Positions 1 to 8,434 are shown, counted from the stretch's first letter. The stretch is 64,000 nucleotides of DNA from Vulcanimicrobium alpinum (GCF_027923555.1 NZ_AP025523.1:992001-1056000); one strand, 5' to 3'. Notes: generated by a model from the sequence alone, not told the origin. A program made the numbers and translations.

Positions 1-2
1 AC

Positions 3-44
3 GCCTGGTCCGCGACGATCGACCCGTCCGTCCCCCGCTACTGA
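3..44 (+). CDS. C-terminal tail of a gene that begins before the window
   Basis: A reading frame open from the left edge ends at a TGA at 42-44 and reads AWSATIDPSVPRY. Only 13 codons are visible, so no function can be given. Its stop overlaps the stop of the convergent methyltransferase gene by a few bases, a common arrangement in this compact genome. It could be chance, since GC-rich DNA is mostly open in several frames. Confidence 0.3.
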   Translation, partial: AWSATIDPSVPRY

Positions 45-631
45 GCCGCGGCCGCGGGTGCGTTTTTTCGCGCGATGACGAACCAGTGCACGCGTCGTGC
101 GGGGTCGTCGTCGTCGTGCGCCCAGCGTCCGGCGATCTCGTTGACCGCGACTTCCTCGAGGCTTTCCACGGTGAAACCGAAGAGCGTTTCGATCACGCCG
201 TCGCGGTCGAGATAGACGTGCGGAATCCCCGCTTCGTCGCCGTCGCCCGGCGCGAAGCTGCGCTCGTCGAATGGGAGTCCGAGCCCGTAGCGGTCGTCGG
301 CGATCGATCCCAGGGTGAGAAACACCGCTGCGCCCGGACGCAGCACGCGCCGCAGCTCCGCAATCCCCGCCCGCAGCTTCGCGCTGGTGCCGTGCAGATA
401 TGCATGGGTCGAGATCGCCGCCGCATAGGCGTCGCGGGCGCCGGGAAGCTGGGTGTACGGCGTTTCGTCGGGGACGGAGACCACCTCGAGACCTGCGGCG
501 ACGAGGGCCCGCGTGTTGCGCCCCGAACCCGTGCCCACCTCGAGCACGGGCCCGTTGAGGGTATGCTCGCCGGCGTATGCGATCAAACGCCCGGCGAGTG
601 GGTGCGCCCCCTGAGTCGATGACGTTGACAT
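38..631 (-). CDS. SAM-dependent class I methyltransferase
   Basis: A 197-residue protein with the glycine-rich SAM-binding motif I (VLEVGTGSGRN, residues 29-39) and, further on, ELRRVLRPGA, typical of the post-motif region of small-molecule methyltransferases. This supports methyl transfer from S-adenosylmethionine; the acceptor cannot be read from the sequence. The fold looks complete for a Methyltransf_11-type enzyme, though the part between motif I and ELRRVL is short. The start codon (CAT on the plus strand, 629-631) overlaps the ATG of the divergent channel gene by two bases, so each promoter must lie inside the other gene. A more internal start is possible but would cut towards motif I. 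Confidence 0.75.
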   Translation of the reverse strand: MSTSSTQGAHPLAGRLIAYAGEHTLNGPVLEVGTGSGRNTRALVAAGLEVVSVPDETPYTQLPGARDAYAAAISTHAYLHGTSAKLRAGIAELRRVLRPGAAVFLTLGSIADDRYGLGLPFDERSFAPGDGDEAGIPHVYLDRDGVIETLFGFTVESLEEVAVNEIAGRWAHDDDDPARRVHWFVIARKNAPAAAAQ

Positions 632-2345
632 GAGTCCGATCCCTCTGATCCTGGTCGTGGGCGGCGATGCACTCGCCGTGCGCGTCTGCGAAGAGCTCTG
701 CGCTACGCAGGGACACCGGGTCGCGCTGATCTGGATGCAGGACCACGACCTCAGCGCGAAGCTCGAACGGCTCGGCTGCGACTACTTTTCCTACGATCCC
801 AACGACTACGATGCCCTCCGGATCGCCTGCGTCGGAGAAGCGGCGTCGATCATGACGCTCGCCGACGACGACCGGCTCAACCTGCAGGTCGCCCTCAAGG
901 CGCGCGACATCAACCCGTCGATCCGCCTGGTGCTGCGCCAGTTCAACCGCACGCTCGGGGCCAAGCTCGAACAGAATCTCCCGAACTGCTCGGTGATCTC
1001 GCCGGCTTCGCACTCCGCCGCGACCTTCGCGGCGACCGCGCTCGATCCGGCGTGCTTCTACGCCTTGCAGTTCCCCGATCGCGGCGGCGTCCACGCCGGC
1101 TTCACACAGCGGCGCGCGGGGCAGCTGGGCGTCGCGGGAATGTCGGTGCGCGACGCCCAGCAGAAGCTGCGCGCGCGGATCGTGGCACGCAACGGATCGC
1201 CGGACGTGAGCGCCGACGACGCGTTCGAGGAGGCCGACACGCTGGTGGTGTTCGCGCTCGTCGAACACCTCGAGGCAACGTCCGGAACGCGGCAGTACGT
1301 GCGCGTTGAACGGCGCAAGCGTCCGCTCACGCGGATGCGCGTCGCGTTCGTGAAGCGGATGCAGCGCCTGCAGAATCTCGATCCGATCGTCCTGCGCGTC
1401 GCCGCGGTGACGCTGACGATTTTCATGATCGCAACCGCGTATTTCACGATCGCGCTGCAGCGCGACCCGTTCACCGCCGCATATTTCGTCATCACCACGG
1501 CGACGACGACCGGCTACGGCGACATTACGCCGGTTGGACACGGCTGGCCAACCATGCTCTTCGCGATGATCGTCATGGTTACCGGCGTCGCCGCGTCCGG
1601 GATCTTCATCGCTTTCGTCACCTCCGCGCTCACCCGCGCGCAGTTCATCGCGATGCAGGGTCTGCGGCAGATTCGTACCCGCGGTCACGTGCTCATCTGC
1701 GGCTCGGGGAACGTCGGCACGCGCGTGATCGACACCCTCGGCGCGCTCGGGGAGCGGGTTGTCGTCATCGACCGGTCGCCCGATCCGGCGCTCGTGGAGT
1801 GGTCGCGCACGCGCCGCATCGAACTGCTCACCGGCGACGCGACCGACGATCGCGCGCTGGATCTTTGCAACATCGCCAACGCGCGCGCGGTTGTCGCCCT
1901 TACCGACAGCGACACCGCCAACCTCGAGGTCGCGCTCGGCGCGCGCGCGCGCAACCCGCTGATTCCGGTCGTCATGCGCGTGCAGGACGACGTGTTCGCG
2001 GGATCGATCGCTCGTCAATTCGAGGCGATCCGAACCTACTCGACGACGGCGCTCGCGGCGCCGGCGTTCGCAATGCTGTCGCGCTTTCCCGGGACGCGTG
2101 GACGAATCGCGTTTGGTGACGATACCTACAATGTCGGCGAGCGCCAGCAGGGAGAGATCCCGCAGCCACCTCCGGCAGACCACTGCATCCCGCTCGGCGT
2201 GTGGCGAGGTGGGGCGTTCTGCCACATCGACGCGTTCGACGAGATGGAACCGTACGACCGGCTCCTCTTCATCGTTCCTCTCTCCCAATTCAAAACGCCG
2301 CACGGCGCCCCGCACGAATCATCCGGGGAGCCGGTCGGCATCTAA
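630..2345 (+). CDS. Two-TM potassium channel flanked by two RCK/TrkA domains
   Basis: A 571-residue ion-channel protein. Residues 1 to about 230 form a Rossmann-like RCK/TrkA-N unit (LILVVGGDALA near the N-terminus). Residues about 250-335 hold two membrane helices around a pore loop with the K+ selectivity filter TTTGYGD (292-298). Residues from about 350 carry a second RCK domain (GHVLICGSGNVGTRV) that reaches into a C-terminal RCK_C-like segment. RCK domains bind nucleotides or Ca2+ and gate K+ flow. Most bacterial channels of this class have pore first, then one or two RCK domains; here one RCK precedes the pore. The stop TAA is part of the ribosome-binding site of the peroxiredoxin gene, so the two are probably co-transcribed. 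Confidence 0.88.
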   Translation: MSPIPLILVVGGDALAVRVCEELCATQGHRVALIWMQDHDLSAKLERLGCDYFSYDPNDYDALRIACVGEAASIMTLADDDRLNLQVALKARDINPSIRLVLRQFNRTLGAKLEQNLPNCSVISPASHSAATFAATALDPACFYALQFPDRGGVHAGFTQRRAGQLGVAGMSVRDAQQKLRARIVARNGSPDVSADDAFEEADTLVVFALVEHLEATSGTRQYVRVERRKRPLTRMRVAFVKRMQRLQNLDPIVLRVAAVTLTIFMIATAYFTIALQRDPFTAAYFVITTATTTGYGDITPVGHGWPTMLFAMIVMVTGVAASGIFIAFVTSALTRAQFIAMQGLRQIRTRGHVLICGSGNVGTRVIDTLGALGERVVVIDRSPDPALVEWSRTRRIELLTGDATDDRALDLCNIANARAVVALTDSDTANLEVALGARARNPLIPVVMRVQDDVFAGSIARQFEAIRTYSTTALAAPAFAMLSRFPGTRGRIAFGDDTYNVGERQQGEIPQPPPADHCIPLGVWRGGAFCHIDAFDEMEPYDRLLFIVPLSQFKTPHGAPHESSGEPVGI

Positions 2346-2356
2346 GGAGGCCTCCT

Positions 2357-2818
2357 TTGCTCGCTGCGGGCGCGAAACTCCCCGACGTTGGTGCGACGGA
2401 TCACAACGGAAACGCGGTGAACCTCCGCGATTTCGCGGGTCGTTCTCTGGTCGTGTACTTTTACCCGAAGGCCGACACGCCGGGCTGCACGGTCGAGACG
2501 CAGGCGTTCCGGGACGAGAAGGACGCGCTTGCCGCCGCCGGCGCCGCGGTCGTTGGCGTGAGCCGTGACACGGTCGAGTCGCAAAAGAAGTTTGCCGACA
2601 AGTTCAACGTGAACTTCCCGCTTCTCGCCGACACTTCGTCGGCAATCTGCGACGCGTTCGGCGTGATCGTCGAGAAAAATATGTACGGCAAGAAGAGTAT
2701 GGGCATTCAGCGGTCGACGTTTTTAGCGGGTCCGGACGGAACGATCGTCAAGGTGTGGCCGCGCGTTTCGGTGGAAGGCCATGCCGCCGCGGTGCTCGAG
2801 GCCGTCCGATCGCTCTAA
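2357..2818 (+). CDS. Peroxiredoxin, BCP/AhpC-TSA family, without the usual resolving cysteine
   Basis: A 153-residue thiol peroxidase that reduces peroxides through the cysteine of the DTPGCTVE motif (Cys44, with Thr41 and Pro37 upstream). A TTG start is chosen because a perfect AAGGAGG (2344-2350) lies 6 bases upstream and overlaps the stop of the channel gene, and because it gives the usual BCP N-terminus. In E. coli BCP a second cysteine five residues after the peroxidatic one resolves the disulfide; here that position is Gln49. Cys98 is the only other cysteine noticed. The protein may therefore work as a 1-Cys enzyme or use Cys98. The 3' end overlaps the next frame by about 60 bases if that gene starts at its first GTG. 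Confidence 0.87.
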   Translation: MLAAGAKLPDVGATDHNGNAVNLRDFAGRSLVVYFYPKADTPGCTVETQAFRDEKDALAAAGAAVVGVSRDTVESQKKFADKFNVNFPLLADTSSAICDAFGVIVEKNMYGKKSMGIQRSTFLAGPDGTIVKVWPRVSVEGHAAAVLEAVRSL

Positions 2819-3594
2819 TCGCTACCGCGCGGCTCGTCGTCGCCGGCTCGAGCTCGTCGATCCCGCGCCCCGATCGGGCGTGCAGTTCGTATTTGGTCGA
2901 CGACGGCGAGACGCCGGTCGTCTTCGACCTTGGGACCGGGGCGCTCGCGAACCTGCGCCGCCACGCCGACTACGACCGGCTGGCGGCGATCGTCATCAGT
3001 CACATGCACGCGGATCACTTCATCGATCTGATCCCGCTGCGGTACGCCCTGCGCTACGGCCCGCGCCGGCGCCGCGGAAAGCTGCCGCTCCATTTGCCGC
3101 CCGGCGGCCTCGCGATGCTGCGCCGTCTGGTGTCGGCCTTCGCGGACGAAGGCGGCGAGTTCCTGAGCGACGTCTACGACTTGCACGAGTACGATCCGTC
3201 GGTGCCGCTTGCGATCGACGGTGCGACGCTGCGCTTCGCGCACACCGAGCACTACATCCCCGCCTTCGCGGTGCGCTGGCAGCGCGGCGACGTCAGCGTG
3301 ACGTACTCGGCCGACACCGCACCCGACCCGCGGGTCGTCGCGCTCGCGCGCGGCAGCGACGTGTTCGTGTGCGAAGCGACCTTGCGCCACGGTGAGACGG
3401 AGCCGGGGATGCGCGGTCACTGTTCGGCAGCCGACGCCGCCCGGATGGCGCGCGACGGCGGCGTGCGCAGGCTCGTCCTCACGCATTACGGCGAGGAATC
3501 GACGGCGCGCGATCTCGACGACGCTGCGCGCGAGCACTTCCGCGGCGACGTCGTCGTCGCCGACGACCACCGCGCGTTCGAGCTGGGCTCGTAG
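2755..3594 (+). CDS. Metallo-beta-lactamase-fold hydrolase, RNase Z-like
   Basis: A protein of up to 279 residues with the zinc motif SHMHADHFIDL, a later ADTAPD metal-bridging aspartate and a C-terminal LTHYGEE, the layout of the RNase Z/arylsulfatase branch of the metallo-beta-lactamase superfamily. It probably hydrolyses a phosphodiester or ester with two zinc ions in the cytoplasm. The start is uncertain: the only GTG upstream of the conserved ARLVVAGSSSSIPRPDR segment is at 2755, inside the peroxiredoxin gene, and the following 25 residues look like read-through rather than protein. A rare start near 2809-2818, right at the upstream stop, is as likely. No motif specific for tRNA 3' processing was recognised. 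Confidence 0.8.
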   Translation: MAARFGGRPCRRGARGRPIALIATARLVVAGSSSSIPRPDRACSSYLVDDGETPVVFDLGTGALANLRRHADYDRLAAIVISHMHADHFIDLIPLRYALRYGPRRRRGKLPLHLPPGGLAMLRRLVSAFADEGGEFLSDVYDLHEYDPSVPLAIDGATLRFAHTEHYIPAFAVRWQRGDVSVTYSADTAPDPRVVALARGSDVFVCEATLRHGETEPGMRGHCSAADAARMARDGGVRRLVLTHYGEESTARDLDDAAREHFRGDVVVADDHRAFELGS

Positions 3595-3598
3595 CGGG

Positions 3599-4147
3599 TC
3601 AGTTCTCGGTCTTCGGCCCGGAACGCGGCAGCGAAAACTGAATCAGCGAACTGACCGGAGCGAGCCCGCGCGCGATCACCGCGTACGTCGTGACCTTCAA
3701 GTTCAGCTCTTCGAGACGCGCGCGCGCCGCCAGCAGTTCGCGGCCGCTCGTCACGACGTCTTCGAGCAGCAGGACGTGCTGGCCGGGCGTGAACGGACCT
3801 TCGACGTACTCTTCCGCGAAGGCGCCGTACTGTTTGGGCTGCTTACGCACGACAATCATCGGCAAGCCCGACATCTGCGAGACCGCTGTCGCGATGATCA
3901 CGCCGCCGAGCTCCGTCCCTCCGATGACGTCCGGCGCGGTCTCACTGATGACCGGCGAGAACAGACGCGCGATCCGACGCAGGATGTGCGGATCGCTGAA
4001 GAGCCGGAACTTGTCGATGTAATAGTCGGAGCGGGCACCGCCCGCCAGGAGATACTCCCCGCGCGTCAGCGCCTTCTCGACGATGATGTTCTTGAGCCAA
4101 CGCAGCTCCGGGATGCGGGCGATCGGGCTCAGCGGCTCGTCGAACAA
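3599..4147 (-). CDS. pyrE: Orotate phosphoribosyltransferase
   Basis: A 182-residue type I phosphoribosyltransferase. The PRPP-binding signature VLLLEDVVTSG lies at residues 125-135 and the flexible-loop motif RKQPKQYG at 101-108, which together are typical of PyrE (orotate + PRPP to OMP + PPi, pyrimidine synthesis). The start is a TTG three bases after the stop of the upstream peptide-binding protein, with GGGAG ahead of it. No other pyrimidine gene is nearby, so its position at the end of an unrelated minus-strand operon is unusual but not rare. It converges on the metallo-hydrolase gene with only four bases between stops. Confidence 0.88.
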   Translation of the reverse strand: MFDEPLSPIARIPELRWLKNIIVEKALTRGEYLLAGGARSDYYIDKFRLFSDPHILRRIARLFSPVISETAPDVIGGTELGGVIIATAVSQMSGLPMIVVRKQPKQYGAFAEEYVEGPFTPGQHVLLLEDVVTSGRELLAARARLEELNLKVTTYAVIARGLAPVSSLIQFSLPRSGPKTEN

Positions 4148-4150
4148 CGA

Positions 4151-5803
4151 CTAGATCTCCCACTCATAGGCGTTCCAGGACTCGTTGACCGGATTCGGCG
4201 CGAAGCCCTTGAAATCGGGGTTGATCCCGTGGGCCTGGCGCGGATACCACAGGAAAACGATCGGGAGGTCGCGCGCGAGCAGCTTCTGGATCCGGGCGTA
4301 GGCCGGCTTGCGGACCGCGCGGTCGTAGCTGCTCAGCGCGCGCTGCTGGGCGGCGTCCATCTCCGGATTGCAGTAGCGCGTGTAGTTGACCCCGTCGGGG
4401 TGCGAGGGGCGCGGAATCTGGTCGCACGTGAACTCGGAGTGGTCGTCGGGGTCCTGCCCGGCGATCCAGCCCGAGACGTTGAGGTCGTACTTGCCGGTGG
4501 TGAGGACGCCGCCTTGCCCGTAGGTCGCGAAGAGCAGGTTGGCGGGATAGGTCTTGATCTGCGCGTCGATCCCGACCGCCTTGAGCATCGACTGGATCTG
4601 CACCGCCGCCAAGCGCCGCGTCACGTTCTCGACGTTGTGGCTGAGCACGAAGGAGAGCGGCTGTCCGTTCTTGCGCATGATCCCGTCGGAACCCGGGGCG
4701 TAGCCTGCTTCCGCAAGCAGCTTGCGCGCCGTTGCGACGTTGTACGGATACTTCATCACGTCGTCGGTGTACGACCACTGGAATGGCGGCTGATCGGCCC
4801 ACGCGACGCGCGCCGATCCGCCCGTGTTCTTATCGACCAGCGACTGCTTGTCGATCGCATACGCGATCGCGCGGCGCACGCGCACGTCGTTGAGCCCCGG
4901 CCGCAGGGTGTTGATCAGCAATTGCAGCGTCTGCGGCTGATCGTTCAGCACGACCTTGACCTCGGGGATCGTCTTCAATTGCGTGTACGCTTGCGGCGAC
5001 GCTTCGAACATGTAGTCGACGTCGTGCGAACGAAGCGCGTTGATCGACGTGTTCTCGTCGGGGATTTCGCGTACGATGATGCTGCGGAGCTTCGGTTTGC
5101 CGCGGAAATAAGCGTCGTTGGCGACGAGCTCGATGTGATCGCCGCGCACCCAGCGCGCGACCTTGAACGGTCCGGTGCCGATCGGCTCGCTGTTGAACGG
5201 GACGCGGTTCAGATCGGGATACTTCGCGAGCAGGTGCTGCGGGATGATCGCGACCGGGCTGTCGCTCTCGCCGAACACGGTGTCGACGAACGGTGCGAAC
5301 TTGTGCTTGAGGTGGAACACGACCGTCGTGTCGTTGGGCGTGTCGACCGACTTCACGTCCTCGTACCCGACGCGCTCGTTCACGTTGTTCGCGTTGTTCA
5401 TCATCGCTTGCCACGTGAACTTGACGTCCTTGCTCGTGAACGGCGCGCCGTCATGCCACTTGACCCCCGAGTGCAGATGGTACGTGATCGTGAGGCCATC
5501 TTTGCTGATGCCGCCGTTCGCCGTCGTCGGCACCGCGGTCGCGAGGATCGGGACCGTGTTCTTGCCGGCCGCATCGACGCTGACCAGCGTGTCGAACGAG
5601 AGCCGGTTGAGAAACCCTTCGGTCGTGTTCGCGGAGAGGATCGGGTTGAGCGTGTTCGGTGCTCGCTGGATCGCGACGCGCAGCTCGCCGGGTACCGTCC
5701 CGCTTGCGCCGGTGGTCGCCGAGGTGCCGGACTGATCGCCGACTTTGGCGCACGCGCTGAGGGACAGCGCGCAGGCGAGCGCGCTGATCACGATGTGACG
5801 CAA
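4151..5803 (-). CDS. Peptide/nickel-type ABC transporter substrate-binding lipoprotein
   Basis: A 550-residue family 5 solute-binding protein. The TTG start has AGGAGG 7 bases upstream, and that site overlaps the stop of the PHP gene. A lipoprotein signal ends in LSAC (Cys18). The mature protein has the family hallmarks: an early NTLNPILSANTT segment, YHLHSGVKWHDGAPFTSKDVKFTW, and GTGPFKVARWVRGD in the lobe that closes on ligand. It should capture oligopeptides or similar ligands outside the cytoplasmic membrane for an ABC importer, but no permease or ATPase gene is adjacent. The four family members at 57-63.5 kb are more distant from it than three of them are from each other. Confidence 0.88.
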   Translation of the reverse strand: MRHIVISALACALSLSACAKVGDQSGTSATTGASGTVPGELRVAIQRAPNTLNPILSANTTEGFLNRLSFDTLVSVDAAGKNTVPILATAVPTTANGGISKDGLTITYHLHSGVKWHDGAPFTSKDVKFTWQAMMNNANNVNERVGYEDVKSVDTPNDTTVVFHLKHKFAPFVDTVFGESDSPVAIIPQHLLAKYPDLNRVPFNSEPIGTGPFKVARWVRGDHIELVANDAYFRGKPKLRSIIVREIPDENTSINALRSHDVDYMFEASPQAYTQLKTIPEVKVVLNDQPQTLQLLINTLRPGLNDVRVRRAIAYAIDKQSLVDKNTGGSARVAWADQPPFQWSYTDDVMKYPYNVATARKLLAEAGYAPGSDGIMRKNGQPLSFVLSHNVENVTRRLAAVQIQSMLKAVGIDAQIKTYPANLLFATYGQGGVLTTGKYDLNVSGWIAGQDPDDHSEFTCDQIPRPSHPDGVNYTRYCNPEMDAAQQRALSSYDRAVRKPAYARIQKLLARDLPIVFLWYPRQAHGINPDFKGFAPNPVNESWNAYEWEI

Positions 5804-5814
5804 ACGGGTTCCTC

Positions 5815-7620
5815 CTAGCGACGCCTGGTCGCCGTCTTCTTCGTGGGCTTCTTGGCCGCCGCAGGCTTGCGGGCCGGCGCGCTGCGCGCCGGCGCCGACT
5901 TTTTCGCAGCCGCCTTCTTCGCGGTGCTCGTTTCCTTGGCCGCAGGCCGCGCCGACGCCGCTTTCTTGTGCGGGGCGGCTTTCTTGGGCGCCACTTTCTT
6001 CGCGGGCACCGCCTTCTTGGCCGCGGCGCGAACGGGCTTCTTCTTGGCGGCCGCTTTCGTCGCGACGGCTTTCTTCGGGCTCAGCTTCACCGGCTTCGCC
6101 TTGGCGGCGGCTTTCGCGGGCGCAGCTTTTTTCGCGGGTGCGGCCTTCTTCGCGGCCGCCTTGGCGGGGGCCGGTTTGTGCGCTGCGGCCTTCGCCGGCG
6201 GCGCTTTCGCGGCGGCAGGCGTCGCGGCGGCAGGCTTCGCGGCCGCCTTTTTCGCCGGAGCCGCCTGTGCAGCCGGCGCTTTCGCCGCTGCGGCGGGGAC
6301 CTTCACGGCAGGTGCTTTGGGGGGCGCAGCCGCCTTCGCCGGGGTGGCCGCGCCGGGCCCTGGGGCCTCGGTCTTCGCCGGCGCCTGCCGCGGCTTGCGG
6401 GCGGCGGGCGGAGCCGGCGCCGGCGGCTCGGCGGCCGGTGCCGCGGGGGCGGCCGGAACGGGGGGAGCAGCGGGCTCGTCGACGGCCGCGATCGTGTGCG
6501 GCTCTGCGGGCTTCATCGCCGGGCGGGGCTTCCGGACCGGCTTCGGCGCCGGCTCCGCAACGCCGCCGTCCGCGTCGTCGGAGCGCACGGTGGGGACGCG
6601 CGGGCGCTCCGGCGCCTTCGCGGGGGCGGCGGGTTCCGGTTCGGGCTCGCGGACGACGCGCAGCGCGACGCGGCGCAACTGACCGCCGAGCGGGAACACC
6701 AGCTCGTTGATCTCCAGCTCGTCGAGGACGGCCAGGACGATGTCGAATGCGTTGCCTTGATCGCGCGGCGAGTGCGCGTCGGCGCCGACGGCGATTCCCA
6801 CGCCGCGTTCCTTCGCCTTGCGCAGGAAGCGCTTGTTGGCCTCGAGGTAGCGGCGCTTCTCCTCGTCGGAGTGGTCGCGATAGAGAAAGCGGGTGTTGAA
6901 CTCGACGGCCATGCCGCGCTCGCCGGCCGCCGCGAGGACGCGGTCCTCGTACTCGGAGAGCTTTTCGTCGCTGGGCCAGCGGCCGAAGACCGCGGGGACG
7001 AAGAAGTGCCCCACGATCTGTCCCGGGAGCCGTTCGATCGCGTCGACCAGGAGGTTGATATACGTCTCCCAGAGCGTCTCGGTCCCGACCGTCTCGCCGA
7101 TCTCGGCGAACTCCGGGTTGTCGAACGGCCATAGCCAGTTCTCGCCGTGCACCGGATGGGTGACCGGGATGAAGTGCACGGAGCGGATGATCCCGTCCGG
7201 CCGCATCGCGTCGACGATGTTCTGCGCGTCGGGACGCGAGCGCGGGTCGTTGTCGACCTCCGCGCCGATCGAGTAGCGCATCCCGCGCCGCAGGCCCTCG
7301 CTCACGACGGCCGCGTGAGCGACGTCGACGTTCGCCGTCTCAGCGGCGCCGTAGAGATCGCCCGCCTGTGCCAGCTTCAGCGCGCGCCGCACCAGATTCA
7401 CCGCCGCCGGATCCTCGAACGTCAGATAGTTCATGTGATCGGCGACCATGAGGAAGCGCGGATGCCCGCGCCGGCACGCATGGTAGAACCACAGGAACAG
7501 CATCCGTGCCGTCAGCGGGAGGGGACGCTCGTCGAGGTACGGCTTGTGCTCGCCCTTGGCGTGGCCGTGGACATCGGGGATGGCGAAGAGGCGCGGATCG
7601 CGCTCGGTGTTATCGTTCAA
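5815..7620 (-). CDS. PHP-domain phosphoesterase with a long histone-H1-like Lys/Ala/Pro tail
   Basis: A 601-residue two-part protein. Residues 1 to about 325 are a PHP domain with metal-ligand motifs DVHGH (16-20), ADH (60-62), GAEV (119-122), SVHF (147-150), GHF (204-206) and GADAH (279-283), as in histidinol phosphatase, PolC-type and nucleotide phosphoesterases. From about 325 to the end the sequence is proline/alanine-rich and then dense in AKKA and PAKKA blocks, ending KKTATRRR, very like eukaryotic histone H1 and bacterial HU/AlgP-type tails. The catalytic part probably hydrolyses a phosphoester using metal ions; the tail should bind DNA, RNA or polyphosphate. The start overlaps the end of the pyroglutamyl peptidase gene by 11 bases. 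The peptide-binding protein follows at once. Confidence 0.82.
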   Translation of the reverse strand: MNDNTERDPRLFAIPDVHGHAKGEHKPYLDERPLPLTARMLFLWFYHACRRGHPRFLMVADHMNYLTFEDPAAVNLVRRALKLAQAGDLYGAAETANVDVAHAAVVSEGLRRGMRYSIGAEVDNDPRSRPDAQNIVDAMRPDGIIRSVHFIPVTHPVHGENWLWPFDNPEFAEIGETVGTETLWETYINLLVDAIERLPGQIVGHFFVPAVFGRWPSDEKLSEYEDRVLAAAGERGMAVEFNTRFLYRDHSDEEKRRYLEANKRFLRKAKERGVGIAVGADAHSPRDQGNAFDIVLAVLDELEINELVFPLGGQLRRVALRVVREPEPEPAAPAKAPERPRVPTVRSDDADGGVAEPAPKPVRKPRPAMKPAEPHTIAAVDEPAAPPVPAAPAAPAAEPPAPAPPAARKPRQAPAKTEAPGPGAATPAKAAAPPKAPAVKVPAAAAKAPAAQAAPAKKAAAKPAAATPAAAKAPPAKAAAHKPAPAKAAAKKAAPAKKAAPAKAAAKAKPVKLSPKKAVATKAAAKKKPVRAAAKKAVPAKKVAPKKAAPHKKAASARPAAKETSTAKKAAAKKSAPARSAPARKPAAAKKPTKKTATRRR

Positions 7621-8311
7621 CTTCTCGTAGTCCGCGGGGGATCCACATCTGACCGGCTGCGCGCTGCTGCACCGTCGCCGGCAGGCTCTCGAGCCACCCG
7701 GCGACCGTCTCGATCAAGGTTTCGACACCTCTGCGCATTAGATCGAGCGCCATCGAGGGGGTGCGTTCGGCACCGAGTTCGGCCGCCTGCGCGGGGAGGG
7801 CGGGGAGGTGAAGAAACCCGGCCGGGATCGGGGGTGACGCGTTCGCGGTGATCGCGAGCGCTTCGTAGAGCCATTGGTTGCACAGGTACGTCCCGGCGGT
7901 GTTGGAGACGTAGCCGGGGATGCCGAGGGCGCGCCACGCGTCGACGATCTCGCCGAGCGGGAGCGTCGCGAGCCGCGCGTCGGGTCCGCCGCGCTGCACC
8001 GGATCGTTCTTGCGCATCGTCCCGACGGCGTCCGGGAGCTCGAAATCGAGGACGTTGAGCGCGGCGCGCTCGAGCGCGAGCGAGATGCGCCCGGGTGCGA
8101 AGCCCGTCCCGATCGCGAACTCGTACGGCTGCTGGCGCAATGCCGCCTCGAGATGATTCCGAAGCGTGCGGGTCTCGACGGGAAGTACGCGGACGTCGAC
8201 GACTCGACCGGCGATGACGCGGCCTTCCAGGCTGCGCACGAGGAGCTCGCTCGGATTCATGGGATGAGGACCGAACGGCGCAAAACCGGTCAGCAGAACG
8301 TGCCGCGACAC
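7610..8311 (-). CDS. pcp: Pyroglutamyl-peptidase I (peptidase C15)
   Basis: A 233-residue cysteine peptidase that removes N-terminal pyroglutamate from peptides. Starting at the GTG at 8311, the catalytic residues fall at Glu81 (LERAALN), Cys144 (SNTAGTYLCNQWLY) and His168 (GFLHLP), the same numbers as in well-studied bacterial Pcp enzymes, which supports this start. An upstream ATG at 8410 would add 33 arginine/alanine-rich residues that run into the terminator hairpin, so I reject it. The N-terminal LLTGFAPFG is typical. No clear ribosome-binding site was seen. The next gene (PHP) overlaps its end by 11 bases, so both are probably in one transcript that also makes the peptide-binding lipoprotein. 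Confidence 0.87.
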   Translation of the reverse strand: MSRHVLLTGFAPFGPHPMNPSELLVRSLEGRVIAGRVVDVRVLPVETRTLRNHLEAALRQQPYEFAIGTGFAPGRISLALERAALNVLDFELPDAVGTMRKNDPVQRGGPDARLATLPLGEIVDAWRALGIPGYVSNTAGTYLCNQWLYEALAITANASPPIPAGFLHLPALPAQAAELGAERTPSMALDLMRRGVETLIETVAGWLESLPATVQQRAAGQMWIPRGLREVER

Positions 8312-8377
8312 GAACCGCCGATTTTCGGCGAGTCGCCTGCGGAACCTGCGCGCGGCCGGCTGGTCTGCACGATCGGG

Positions 8378-8404
8378 AAAAAAAGCCGCCCTCGCGGGGG
8401 CGGC
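8378..8404 (-). terminator. Intrinsic terminator ending the ECF sigma/MGMT transcript
   Basis: Read on the minus strand, a 7-bp GC stem (8385-8391 paired with 8398-8404, six-base loop) is followed at once by seven T residues (8378-8384). This is a textbook factor-independent terminator. It lies between the sigma/methyltransferase pair and the pcp start at 8311. Confidence 0.8.
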
Positions 8405-8434
8405 GGACAAGGTTCTTGGTTCGCGGAGACCGGG

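Noticed and set aside
3392-5818. Very long plus-strand frame of 808 codons opposite pyrE and the peptide-binding gene
   Set aside because: The product is an Arg/Asp/Val-rich shadow with no motifs, while the opposite strand codes for recognisable PyrE and a binding protein. High GC lowers stop-codon frequency in antisense frames.
5843-7134. Plus-strand Ala/Phe/Gly-rich and Arg-rich frames over the Lys/Ala tail
   Set aside because: They are translations of the repetitive tail of the PHP gene in other frames.
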